From contig CANGFT010000037.1 in NCBI GenBank assembly GCA_947453205.1, positions 1-44,168 on the forward strand: DNA of 44,168 nt, read 5' to 3'. Numbering within the stretch: the stretch's first letter is position 1; every line of letters starts with the position of its first letter. This document shows, piece after piece, positions 24,761 to 32,944 of the stretch. This DNA is from Beijerinckiaceae bacterium (GTDB lineage Bacteria > Pseudomonadota > Alphaproteobacteria > Rhizobiales > Beijerinckiaceae). Below the pieces are notes generated by a model that searched no databases, was not told where the DNA came from, and worked only from the letters and a program-made list of their open reading frames with translations. The translations under genes and the position numbers were made by a program.

Positions 24761-26014
24761 ATGACCGCAGTGGCGATGGCGCCGGACGCCGAGGCGAAAC
24801 GCTCTTTCAACGAAGTCTGGCTGATCACCATCGGCCATGCGCTGACCCATTGGTATCCCGCCACCTTTTATGTGCTGGCGCCGGTCATCGGCCTCGAACT
24901 CGGCCTTTCCTACACGCAGATCGCCTCGATCACGGCAGCGCAGGCCTTCGCGGGCGCCCTGTCGAACATTCCCGGCGGCATGGTGGTCGACTCTATGGGC
25001 CGCAAGGGTCTGCTCATGGCCCTCTCGCTGGCCTGGATCGGCATTCCCTACATGATCATGGCCGTCACCCACGCCTATTGGATGCTGCTGGCCTGCGCGG
25101 TTCTGATCGGGATCGGCAACACGATCTGGCACCCGACCGCGATCCCGACGCTGGCCAATCGTTTCCCCGAGCGCAAGGGCCTCGTGGTCTCGATTCACGG
25201 CATGGGAGGCAATGTCGGCGATGCGGTGGCCCCTCTGCTTGCGGGCGTCCTGCTGAGCAGCGTGATCATAGGCGGCGTCGCCTTTGATTTCAATTTCACC
25301 TGGCGGCAGGTGATGATCTTCAACGTCATCCCCGGCATCGTCATGGCGGTGGCGATCTTCTGGTGGCTTGGCAAACTCCAGATGGACGGCAAGAAAAACG
25401 CCGACAAGGGCATCGGCTTCAAGGGCGTGATCCAGGGATTTGGCGGCCTGTTGAAGAACCGCACCATGATGCTGCTGGCCACGAGCTCCTCCTTCCGCTC
25501 GATGACGCAGGGCTCCCTGATGGTCTTCGTGCCGCTCTATCTCGCCAATTCCATGGGCTATTCGCCCTGGGCCATCGGCGCGGCCATGATGACCCTGCAG
25601 CTCGCCGGCTTCGTGGCGGCGCCCGTCGCCGGCGCCCTGTCGGACAAGGTCGGCCCGCGCAGCATCATGATGACCAGCATGGCCATGACGGCGGTGGTCA
25701 TCCTGATGATGATCTTCACCGGCGGCACGCCGCTCTTCGTCTTCTTCGTGGCCGTGCTCGGCTTCTTCCTCTTCGCCATCCGCGCGGTGTTGCAGGCCTG
25801 GACCCTCGACGCCACGCCGAAGGGCATGGGGGGCTCGGCCATCGGCCTGCTGTTCGGCTTCCAGTCCGTGGGCAATTCCCTCGGCCTCGTGATCTGCGGC
25901 CAGATCGCGGACACTTTCGGCCTGATCACCACCTTCTACTTCATGGCCTTCACCATCGTTCTGGCGAACATGTTCGTCTTCTTCATCGAGAAGCCGCAGA
26001 GCCAGTCGGCCTGA
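24761..26014 (+). CDS. MFS transporter (fosmidomycin-resistance/aromatic-acid-like subgroup)
   Basis: A 417-residue protein with twelve predicted membrane segments. Motif A appears as GGMVVDSMGRKGLL after the second helix, and there is a long hydrophilic middle loop (WWLGKLQMDGKKNADKG). Placed directly before gentisate dioxygenase and after DoxX, it is the most likely membrane carrier for the aromatic acid of this cluster, or an exporter of intermediates. The ATG at 24761 has AAGGAG ten bases upstream. A terminator follows 29 bases after the stop. Confidence 0.82.
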   Translation: MTAVAMAPDAEAKRSFNEVWLITIGHALTHWYPATFYVLAPVIGLELGLSYTQIASITAAQAFAGALSNIPGGMVVDSMGRKGLLMALSLAWIGIPYMIMAVTHAYWMLLACAVLIGIGNTIWHPTAIPTLANRFPERKGLVVSIHGMGGNVGDAVAPLLAGVLLSSVIIGGVAFDFNFTWRQVMIFNVIPGIVMAVAIFWWLGKLQMDGKKNADKGIGFKGVIQGFGGLLKNRTMMLLATSSSFRSMTQGSLMVFVPLYLANSMGYSPWAIGAAMMTLQLAGFVAAPVAGALSDKVGPRSIMMTSMAMTAVVILMMIFTGGTPLFVFFVAVLGFFLFAIRAVLQAWTLDATPKGMGGSAIGLLFGFQSVGNSLGLVICGQIADTFGLITTFYFMAFTIVLANMFVFFIEKPQSQSA

Positions 26015-26043
26015 CGCCAGGGCCATACCGCAACGCCACGACG

Positions 26044-26077
26044 CAGCCTCCCCGTAAAAAGGGAGGCTGTTTCCTTT
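26044..26077 (+). terminator. Rho-independent terminator after the MFS gene
   Basis: CAGCCTCCC (26044-26052) pairs with GGGAGGCTG (26061-26069), followed by TTTCCTTT. It separates the MFS gene from gentisate dioxygenase, which therefore probably has its own promoter. Confidence 0.85.
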
Positions 26078-26139
26078 GCGGGGTCGCGGCGCCGGTGATA
26101 GACTTTGCGTCGAACGAACCATCAGGGACGGAGCCTCCC

Positions 26140-27183
26140 ATGCAAACCGCCGCAGCAGGCGTCTCACCGGCACGCCAATCCTATTACGACACCCTGACGC
26201 CCCACTCGCTCGCCCCGCTCTGGGAAGTGCTGAAGGGCCTCGTTCCGACCGAGCCCAAGAGCAAATTCGTTCCCCATGTCTGGCAATTCGCCAAGGCCAA
26301 GCCGCTGCTGATGGCGGCTGGCGATTTGCTGACAGCAGAGGAGGCGGAGCGCCGCGTGCTGGTGCTCGAAAATCCCGCCATGCCCGGCGGCTCGCGCATC
26401 ACCGCGACCATGTACGCCGGCCTGCAGCTCATCATGCCCGGCGAGATCGCCCCCGCCCATCGCCACACCGCCTCGGCCCTGCGCATGGTGCTGGAAGGCA
26501 ACGGCGGCTTCACCGCTGTGGCTGGCGAAAAAACCACGATGGAGCGCGGCGATTTCATCATCACCCCCAGCATGGGCTGGCATGACCACGGGCAGGAAAA
26601 CCATTCGCCTGTGATCTGGGTCGATGGGCTCGACCTGCATATGGTCAATTTCTATGAGGCTGCGTTCATGGACCACATGAACGACAAGAGCCAGATCCTC
26701 ACGCGGACCGAAGGCCAGTCGGTTTCCGAATATGGCTCGGGCCTTGGCCCCATGGCGCCCCACTCCCCCTTCGGCCTGACGACTCCGATCTTCAACTATT
26801 CCTATGCGCGCAGCCGCCCCTCGCTGATGCAGGTGGCGGCCAACACGCAGCCTGACGCGCATCTGGGCTATGCGCTGCGCTATCTCAACCCGCTCAACGG
26901 CGACTGGGCCATGCCCACCATCGCAGCATGGCTGTCGCATCTGCCCAAGGGCCTTGAGACCAAATCCATGCGCTCCACCGACGGCCAGACCATCGTCGTG
27001 CTGGAAGGCGAACTGACCCTCGAACTCGACGGCAAGACCTTCACCGCTGGCGAAAGCGATGTGGTGGGCGTTCCCGCCTGGGTGTGGAAGAAGCTGCGCG
27101 CATCGAAAGACGCGGTCTATTTCACCTTCTCCGACCGCAGCGCGCAGGAGAAGCTCGGCATCTACCGCGAAGAGCGGCAATAA
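26140..27183 (+). CDS. Gentisate 1,2-dioxygenase
   Basis: A 347-residue bicupin. The N-terminal cupin has iron ligands His107 and His109 in APAHRHTASALR and His148 in GWHDHG, nearly the positions of the E. coli enzyme (104, 106, 145). Length and the opening YYDTLTPHSLAPLWEVL are characteristic. The C-terminal cupin (STDGQTIVVLEGELTLELDG) has no histidine pair, as usual. The enzyme is cytoplasmic, opens the ring of gentisate with O2 between the carboxyl- and hydroxyl-bearing carbons, and gives maleylpyruvate. It is flanked by two terminators, so it is probably a single-gene unit, next to the flavin hydroxylase and FAH hydrolase that precede and follow it in the pathway. Ribosome site is weak (GGGACGGAG). 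Confidence 0.92.
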   Translation: MQTAAAGVSPARQSYYDTLTPHSLAPLWEVLKGLVPTEPKSKFVPHVWQFAKAKPLLMAAGDLLTAEEAERRVLVLENPAMPGGSRITATMYAGLQLIMPGEIAPAHRHTASALRMVLEGNGGFTAVAGEKTTMERGDFIITPSMGWHDHGQENHSPVIWVDGLDLHMVNFYEAAFMDHMNDKSQILTRTEGQSVSEYGSGLGPMAPHSPFGLTTPIFNYSYARSRPSLMQVAANTQPDAHLGYALRYLNPLNGDWAMPTIAAWLSHLPKGLETKSMRSTDGQTIVVLEGELTLELDGKTFTAGESDVVGVPAWVWKKLRASKDAVYFTFSDRSAQEKLGIYREERQ

Positions 27184-27207
27184 AGCCTTTCATTGCAAGC
27201 AATCGTG

Positions 27208-27243
27208 AAACGCCGGGCCCCACACAAGCCCGGCGTTTGTCTT
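27208..27243 (+). terminator. Rho-independent terminator after gentisate dioxygenase
   Basis: AAACGCCGGGC (27208-27218) pairs perfectly with GCCCGGCGTTT (27228-27238), followed by GTCTTT. It lies 25 bases after the stop codon. Confidence 0.88.
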
Positions 27244-27308
27244 TGCAAGCGCGCAACGGCTCGCTAAACTGCGGCCTCAGATCCATAGAGGTCGTTCAGG
27301 AGGGAAGC

Positions 27309-28364
27309 ATGACCGGCAAGCCAACCATCATCAGCCGTCGCGGTATTCTGGCGGGCGGCGCCGCGCTCGCAGCGCCCGCCTTCCCCATGCCCGCCATCGC
27401 CCAATCGCTCGCCGAACTGCAAATCGGTTCGGCCAATTCCGCCAGCGACGTGACGATTTTCCTCGCGGACAAGAAGGGCTGGTTCAAGGAGGAGCGGATC
27501 GCCATCAAGGTGTCCTCCTTCAACTCCGCCGCAAACATGGTGGCGCCAATGGGCGCCGGGCAGCTCGATGTGGGCGGCGGCTCGGTCTCGGCCGGCCTCT
27601 ACAACGCCGTGTCGCGCGGCATCAAGCTGCGCATCGTCGCCGACAAGGCCTCCTCGCAGCCGGGCTATGGCGTCAACAAATGCCTGATCGCCAAGCGCCA
27701 TGTCGAAAGCGGCCGCTTCAAGGAGCTCAAAGACCTCAAGGGCATGAAGATCGCCATGAACGGGCCGGGCAACAGCAACTGGGGCAGCCTGTGGGGCGCC
27801 CTGAAGATGGCGGGCCTGACCTATTCGGATATCGAAACCGTCGACATGTCCTATCCCGACCATGTGCTGGCCTATCAGAACAATTCCATCGACGCCTCTT
27901 TCACAACCGAGCCTTCGGGCACGCTGGCGATCATGAAAGGCTATGCGGTGGAGGCGACCTCTGATGACAAGACCCGCCCCTATCACGCCATCGCGCAGAT
28001 CCTTTTTTCTGAAAAGATGTCGGCGAACCGCGATCTTGGCGTGCGTTTCATGCGCGCCTATCTGCGGGCGGTGCGTTATTATTACGGCGCCCTCAAGGAC
28101 GGGAAGCTTGCTGGCGACAATGCGGAGGAGATCATCCAGGTCCTCACCGAATATACGGCCATCAAGGATCCGCAGGTCTATCGCACGATCGTGCCCAATG
28201 GCATCGACCCCGATGGCAAGGTCGACATCCCCACCCTCAAGGAAGACTATGACGTCTATAAGTCTCGGGGATGGATCGAAGGCGCGGCGACCGTCGAGGA
28301 TGTCGTCGACATGTCCTTCGTCGAGGCGGCCTTGAAAGATCTCGGCCCCTACAAGCGCGGATGA
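27309..28364 (+). CDS. ABC-type solute-binding protein, NMT1/SsuA family, with twin-arginine leader
   Basis: A 351-residue binding protein. The leader ISRRGILAGGAALAAPAF has a twin arginine followed by a hydrophobic core, consistent with Tat export. The mature part shows LADKKGWFKEERIAIKV, GAGQLDVGGGS, and LKGMKIAMNGPGNSNWG, the pattern of NitT/TauT-type binding proteins of the longer kind. It is not a close relative of the two 318-residue paralogues. It has no transporter partners nearby. AGGAGGG lies directly before the ATG. It follows the gentisate dioxygenase terminator and ends at the convergent cupin operon. Confidence 0.87.
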   Translation: MTGKPTIISRRGILAGGAALAAPAFPMPAIAQSLAELQIGSANSASDVTIFLADKKGWFKEERIAIKVSSFNSAANMVAPMGAGQLDVGGGSVSAGLYNAVSRGIKLRIVADKASSQPGYGVNKCLIAKRHVESGRFKELKDLKGMKIAMNGPGNSNWGSLWGALKMAGLTYSDIETVDMSYPDHVLAYQNNSIDASFTTEPSGTLAIMKGYAVEATSDDKTRPYHAIAQILFSEKMSANRDLGVRFMRAYLRAVRYYYGALKDGKLAGDNAEEIIQVLTEYTAIKDPQVYRTIVPNGIDPDGKVDIPTLKEDYDVYKSRGWIEGAATVEDVVDMSFVEAALKDLGPYKRG

Positions 28365-28371
28365 ACGGACA

Positions 28372-28399
28372 GGGGGCGCAGCCCATCAGGCGCGCCCCC
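28372..28399. terminator. Hairpin between convergent binding-protein and cupin genes
   Basis: GGGGGCGC (28372-28379) pairs with GCGCCCCC (28392-28399). The element is symmetric and lies in the 45-bp gap between convergent genes, where a two-way terminator would be expected, but T runs are weak on both strands. Confidence 0.45.
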
Positions 28400-28409
28400 G
28401 TCAAAACGA

Positions 28410-28940
28410 TCACTTATGGCCTTCAGCCAACTGCTTGTGCTCGTTCTCACGCGAGCGCAGGTGCTCCGTGAAGCCGAGCGGCTTTGCGTCAACCAGCACG
28501 AAGACCATCCGGCAGACCTCGTCATAGCGATTGATCCACGCGTGGTTGGTGCCACGCTGCACCATCACGTCGCCCGGCCCCATGGTGACGGTTTCGCCAT
28601 CATCAAGCTCCATATCGATCTTGCCGGAGAGGATGATGATGTAATCCACGGTCTCCGTGCGATGCATCACCGGGCTGTTGTTCGGCGGATATTCGGAGAT
28701 CATGAAACGCGTGCCATTGACCGGCGGATAGGTGCCGAGCTTGCGGGCCCCCATGTCCTCCACATCTTCGCCGACGGACATGTCGACGGGCATTTCATCG
28801 GTGCACCACATGAGCGTGGTGAACTGGCCGGGGCGATTGCCGCGAACGTTCGGGGCTGGTCCGTCGATGATCACCTTCGCCTTGTTGGCGCTGTCATGGC
28901 CGGTGATGATGCGGCGGATCGGCGTTGGTTGGCTTGCCAT
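28410..28940 (-). CDS. Cupin-domain protein
   Basis: A 176-residue single-cupin protein. The first cupin motif runs VMHRTETVDYIIILSG with His93 and Glu96, and the second is PGDVMVQRGTNHAW with His133. The metal set resembles that of small cupin oxygenases, isomerases and regulators, including proteins that bind aromatic acids. The N-terminal part (IRRIITGHDSANKAKVIIDG) is a conserved opening seen in proteins of this subgroup. It is the last gene of a minus-strand operon with hydroxycinnamate-type genes, 13 bases after the metallophosphoesterase. GGGAGAGAG precedes the ATG at 28940. Its exact reaction is unknown. Confidence 0.85.
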   Translation of the reverse strand: MASQPTPIRRIITGHDSANKAKVIIDGPAPNVRGNRPGQFTTLMWCTDEMPVDMSVGEDVEDMGARKLGTYPPVNGTRFMISEYPPNNSPVMHRTETVDYIIILSGKIDMELDDGETVTMGPGDVMVQRGTNHAWINRYDEVCRMVFVLVDAKPLGFTEHLRSRENEHKQLAEGHK

Positions 28941-28953
28941 GTCTCTCTCCCTT

Positions 28954-29691
28954 TCAGTGTTCGCGTGGTTCCGGCCAATGGAGGTCATGGCGATCCACCG
29001 CAACTTCGCCGCTCGCCTGCAGGCGCACCACATTCACGGTGCGCGCATAGTCAGGTGAGCCGGAATAATAGGCGGGCACGGCGCCGCAGCCGACCTTCAC
29101 CGCCCTGTTCCAGTGGCCGAGCGCAAGATAGTCGGCGCTGGTCGCCTTGATCTCATCGTCGCCGATCAGCCAGGAGGGGCGCGGCCGCGTCACGCGGTCG
29201 GGCACGGGCACATAATGGCCATGGGCCATGGCGACATGCCAGCGGGCGCGGCGGGGGCGGATCGTCTCGAAGGGCGTCATGTCGCCGTAGTCGCGATGGG
29301 CGCGCCCCCAGACCTCAAGATCGAAATGCTCGAAATGCACCGCCTCTTCGTAGCGCACGCCCAGCACATGCAGATTCTCGACCCCGGCCAGCGCGGGCGT
29401 CAGCCAGAGGGAGTCATCCACCGCCGGGTCGTGGTTGCCCGGCAGCAGCACCACGGGGATCCCCGCCTCCCGGACGAGCTGGCCGACACGCTCCACGAGA
29501 AACATCGGAATCTTGTGACAATCGAATGTGTCGCCACAGAGCAGCACCATATCGGCGTTGAGCGCGCGCGCCGCGTCGAGAACGCGCACCAACGGCGTCG
29601 CCCCATCGCCGCCATGGGCGCGGGCCGTGTAATCATTGTCGACATGCACGTCCGAGGTATGGACGATGACGATGTCGCGGCCCTCGGTCAT
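28954..29691 (-). CDS. Metallophosphoesterase (Mre11/SbcD-like calcineurin fold)
   Basis: A 245-residue metallophosphoesterase. The two-metal motifs are in order: Asp14-x-His16 (SDVHVD), GDTFD with Asp54, GNHD at 85-88, AHGH and LGHWN. The layout is that of the SbcD/Mre11 head, but the length is short and no SbcC partner is near. Substrates may be phosphodiesters or nucleotides. It lies between a TctC-type binding protein and the cupin in a catabolic operon, where such an enzyme is unexpected. GAGGAGG precedes the ATG. Confidence 0.85.
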   Translation of the reverse strand: MTEGRDIVIVHTSDVHVDNDYTARAHGGDGATPLVRVLDAARALNADMVLLCGDTFDCHKIPMFLVERVGQLVREAGIPVVLLPGNHDPAVDDSLWLTPALAGVENLHVLGVRYEEAVHFEHFDLEVWGRAHRDYGDMTPFETIRPRRARWHVAMAHGHYVPVPDRVTRPRPSWLIGDDEIKATSADYLALGHWNRAVKVGCGAVPAYYSGSPDYARTVNVVRLQASGEVAVDRHDLHWPEPREH

Positions 29692-29700
29692 GACGCCTCC

Positions 29701-30738
29701 TCAACCTTCGTTCGCAAGCACCTTGCGCACCCTCTGCACAAGCGGCTCAGGCAGAGCATAGGCCTCTTTCAGCAACTTCTCCATATCCGGCCCGGAGACC
29801 GGATCGACGGCGAGCTGCAGCCGCTCCATCTCCGCCAGGAACTCTGGATCGCGCATCGTCGCCCAGAAGGCGTCGCGCAAGGCCTGCGCGCGTTCGGGGG
29901 GAAGCCCCGGCGGGGCTATGTAGGGCCGCGCCAGCAAAGTGCTGAGGCAGATGACGTCAAGAACCTTCTTGTCGTCCTCATTGGCGGCGAAATCCCGCGC
30001 CAGCGGCACGCCGGGCGGCGCGGCGCGGTCGGCCTTGGGCGCGAGCTGGGCGAGAATGCGGACCGTGCCATCGCGCAGCCATTGCGGACGCGAGGCCTTC
30101 AGGCCCTCCATATCCCACACGCGCCCCTGCACTTCGCCATTCTCAAGCGCCAGCGCCACTTCGCGCGTGCCCGGATAGCCCGTGATGATCTTCAGCTTGA
30201 GGCCGAGCACATTCTTGAGCGCCAGCGGCAGCATATAGGTGTCGCCCGAGGGCGTTGAAGCCGCCGTCACCAGCTCCTTGGTGCGCAGATCCTCAAGGCT
30301 CGTCACGCCCGACGATTTCAGCGCGATCAGCACGGCGGCCGAAACCACGGCGTTGCCGATCATGGTCATGTCCGCCCCGGTGAACTGCGCCTTCGACTTC
30401 GGCCCGTTGAAGAGCGGGTCGAAGAGCAGCATGGAATTGACGGCGCCGAACGCCGTGCCATCGCGCGGCGCGACGCGGGCGAGATGATTGCCCAGCGTCA
30501 TGCTTGAGGCGCCGGGCATGTTGACCGCGATGATGTTGGGATTGCCCGGCAAATGTTTCTGCATGAAGCGGATGATGGTGCGGGCATAGACGTCATAACC
30601 GCCGCCGGAGGCATAGCCGATGTAGCAGGTGATGGTCTTGCCGCGATAAAAGTCGGCGACCTGATCCGCCCGCGCAGACAGCGGCGAAACGGCGGTCGCA
30701 ATGGCTCCCGACAGAAACGTGCGACGGCGCATCTTCAT
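29701..30738 (-). CDS. TctC-type solute-binding protein
   Basis: A 345-residue exported protein with a leader carrying RRRTFLSG (Tat-like), cleaved near ARA before DQVADFYRGK. The mature protein follows the TctC/Bug pattern: ITCYIGYASGGGYDVYAR, VNMPGASSM, APRDGTAFGAVN. Its gene starts three bases after the acyl-CoA ligase stop, so the two are coupled. A ligand such as a hydroxycinnamate or benzoate is plausible: TphC of Comamonas, a protein of this family, binds terephthalate and uses TctA/B-like subunits encoded elsewhere. No TctA/TctB is present here. The ATG at 30738 or 30732 may be the start. Confidence 0.87.
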   Translation of the reverse strand: MKMRRRTFLSGAIATAVSPLSARADQVADFYRGKTITCYIGYASGGGYDVYARTIIRFMQKHLPGNPNIIAVNMPGASSMTLGNHLARVAPRDGTAFGAVNSMLLFDPLFNGPKSKAQFTGADMTMIGNAVVSAAVLIALKSSGVTSLEDLRTKELVTAASTPSGDTYMLPLALKNVLGLKLKIITGYPGTREVALALENGEVQGRVWDMEGLKASRPQWLRDGTVRILAQLAPKADRAAPPGVPLARDFAANEDDKKVLDVICLSTLLARPYIAPPGLPPERAQALRDAFWATMRDPEFLAEMERLQLAVDPVSGPDMEKLLKEAYALPEPLVQRVRKVLANEG

Positions 30739-30741
30739 CCC

Positions 30742-32874
30742 TCAGGCTTGCGGTGGGCGCAGAACGACGAGCGCATCGAGCGCGACGACGCCCCGGCCCT
30801 TCGCGCGCACCGCGATTGGATTGACGTCAATCGCCTCGACCACATCGCCAAGTTCACAGGCGAGACGACCGATGCTCACCATCGCTTCGGCGAGTCCATC
30901 CACATCGCAAACGGGCGAGCCGCGATAGCCCGCAAGCAATTGCGAGGCGCGGGTCAGCGCAATGGTCTCCCGCGCGCGCTCGAGGCCGAGGCCAGGCGGG
31001 GCGAAGGCGACATCCTTGAAAAGCTCAAGCAAGACGCCGCCCATGCCGACCATCACCGCATGGCCCATCTCGGGATCGCGGTTCAGTCCCAGCACCATTT
31101 CAACGGCGCCGCTGACCTGCTCGGCGACGAGGATTCCCTCAAGCGGCGCGCCAAGGTCCGCGCACCGTGTCGCGATGAGCGCCGCGCCCTCGCGCACGGC
31201 CTGCGCATCCCCAAGGCCCAGCAGCACGAGGCCCGCGTCGCTCTTGTGCGGCACGGCGGCGGAGACGCCCTTCAGCACCACGGGATAGCCGATCTTCGCA
31301 GCGGCGCTGACCGCCTCTTCCGGGGTGGAGACAATGGCCTCGGCGGGGCCGCGGATGCCGAAAGCCGCGAGAAGCTCTTTGGAGTCCGCTTCGCTCAATG
31401 CAGTGGGCCCGGTGAGCGCGGCGGCTCTCGCGCGCCACTTTGCGACGAGCCCCGCGCGGGCGGGATCGGGGGCGTGAGGCGTCAACGCCGACGTCAGCAT
31501 CGAGGGCACGATGCGCGCCACGGTGCGCAGGCTCTTGCCGACGTCTCGCAGCCACGGCAGGTGCGTCATGCCTGCGCGCATGGTCTGCATATACGGCGTT
31601 TCCTGCAGGGTGACCGGCGCGAAGGCGGCGACAGGCTTGGTCGCTTCAGCGCCCACGAAAGCGTCAAGCGAGGTCAGGTTCTTGACCTTGCGCTCGATGC
31701 CAGCCGCACGCGGCAACTCCTCCGCCATGAGCAGCAGATCGACGTTTTCGTCGTCATGCAGCGCGCGCACGCAGGCCATATATTCCTCGACACGCAGGGT
31801 GCGCTTGCTGTCGAAGGGATTGGCGAGCGTGGCGTCGGCCAAAGTCTCGCGCATCCGGGTTTCGGTAGCAGGGTCGAGCTCTGCGAAGGTCACGCCATAA
31901 GTCTGCGCCGCATCTGTCGCCAAGGACTTCAGCGCGCCGGAATTCGTCATGATGGCGACGCGCGGGCCCTTGGGGCGCGGCATGCGCGCGAGATAGGCGG
32001 CGGCCTCGACCATGTCTTCAAGGCTGTCGACCCGCACGATGCCGACGTCGCGCGCGAAGGCGTCGAAAACCTCGGTCGAGCCTGCGAGCGAGCCGGTATG
32101 GGCGAGCGCGGCCTTTCGCGCCTCCTCCGATCCACCAGCCTTCACGGCGACGATGGTCTTGCCATTGCGCCGCGCCTTGTCGGCGGCGGCGAGGAAGGCG
32201 GGACCATCCGTGACGGATTCGATGTAGCAGGTGATGACGCGCAGATCCGGATCGTCGGCGAGATGATTGATGTAATCGGCGAAGGTGAGGCCGGTCTGGT
32301 TGCCGCAGGAGACGAGATAGGCGAGCGTCAGGCCCGCATCGACGAGGCCGCGGGCGAAGGTCTGGGCCAGCATGCCGCTTTGGGTCAGCGCCGCCACGGC
32401 GCCCGGCGCCAGCGGCTCGACCTGCTCATCGGGAAAGGTGCAGAATTTCGAACGGCCGACCGCGAGGCCCATGCAGTTCGGGCCGGTCGCGGCGATGGAA
32501 TAGGTGCGCAGGATCTCCTTCAGCCGCAACGCGCGGGCGCGGCCTTCGGGGTCGCCGCCCTCGCCAAAGCCGGCCGCATAAATGCTGGCGCTGCGCGCGC
32601 CAAGCTTGCCGGCGGCCTCCAGGATTTCGAGCGTCTGCTCCTTGGGAACGAAAAGCGCGAGATGGTCCGGCGCCTCCGGCAGATCGGCTATGGTGGGATA
32701 GCAGCGGGCGCCCCAGATCTCATCACGGCTGGGGTTCACCGGATAGACCGCCCCCTCAAAGCCGAAGCGTCTCAGATTGTCCCAGATGCGCGGCGCCCAG
32801 TTGCGGTCCGACGCGCCGACCAGAACGACATTGCGCGGCGCCATGAGCGCCCCGATGTTGGCGGAAAGGCTCAA
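30742..32874 (-). CDS. NDP-forming acyl-CoA ligase, feruloyl-CoA synthetase (FerA)-like
   Basis: A 710-residue protein of the ADP-forming acyl-CoA synthetase superfamily. The CoA-binding domain opens with VVLVGASDRNWAPRIWDN; the phosphohistidine loop is ALAHTGSLAGS; the ATP-grasp part includes IGYPVVLKGVSAAVPHKSD and GGVLLELFKDVAF. The size and single-chain order match FerA of Sphingobium SYK-6, which activates ferulate to feruloyl-CoA. The adjacent hydratase-lyase gene upstream strongly supports a hydroxycinnamate-CoA ligase role, although other acids are possible. The start codon is a TTG at 32874 with GGATGG upstream; an ATG at 32844 would shorten the protein by ten residues. A hairpin lies in the 70-bp gap upstream. 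Confidence 0.85.
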   Translation of the reverse strand: MSLSANIGALMAPRNVVLVGASDRNWAPRIWDNLRRFGFEGAVYPVNPSRDEIWGARCYPTIADLPEAPDHLALFVPKEQTLEILEAAGKLGARSASIYAAGFGEGGDPEGRARALRLKEILRTYSIAATGPNCMGLAVGRSKFCTFPDEQVEPLAPGAVAALTQSGMLAQTFARGLVDAGLTLAYLVSCGNQTGLTFADYINHLADDPDLRVITCYIESVTDGPAFLAAADKARRNGKTIVAVKAGGSEEARKAALAHTGSLAGSTEVFDAFARDVGIVRVDSLEDMVEAAAYLARMPRPKGPRVAIMTNSGALKSLATDAAQTYGVTFAELDPATETRMRETLADATLANPFDSKRTLRVEEYMACVRALHDDENVDLLLMAEELPRAAGIERKVKNLTSLDAFVGAEATKPVAAFAPVTLQETPYMQTMRAGMTHLPWLRDVGKSLRTVARIVPSMLTSALTPHAPDPARAGLVAKWRARAAALTGPTALSEADSKELLAAFGIRGPAEAIVSTPEEAVSAAAKIGYPVVLKGVSAAVPHKSDAGLVLLGLGDAQAVREGAALIATRCADLGAPLEGILVAEQVSGAVEMVLGLNRDPEMGHAVMVGMGGVLLELFKDVAFAPPGLGLERARETIALTRASQLLAGYRGSPVCDVDGLAEAMVSIGRLACELGDVVEAIDVNPIAVRAKGRGVVALDALVVLRPPQA

Positions 32875-32903
32875 TGTTTATCCATCCATCGCAAGGGGAA
32901 GAC

Positions 32904-32927
32904 GCGGGCGCACAAGAGCGCGCCCGC
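32904..32927. other. Intercistronic hairpin upstream of the ligase gene
   Basis: GCGGGCGC (32904-32911) pairs with GCGCCCGC (32920-32927), loop eight bases. It occupies the largest gap inside this minus-strand operon. It lacks a T run in the direction of transcription, so it may act as a processing or attenuation element between hydratase-lyase and ligase. Confidence 0.5.
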
Positions 32928-32944
32928 CATTTTGATCGTCCCGA

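Noticed and set aside
28954-29691. SbcD nuclease of the SbcCD complex
   Set aside because: The motifs fit the fold, but the protein lacks the C-terminal capping region length of SbcD and no SbcC ATPase gene is adjacent.
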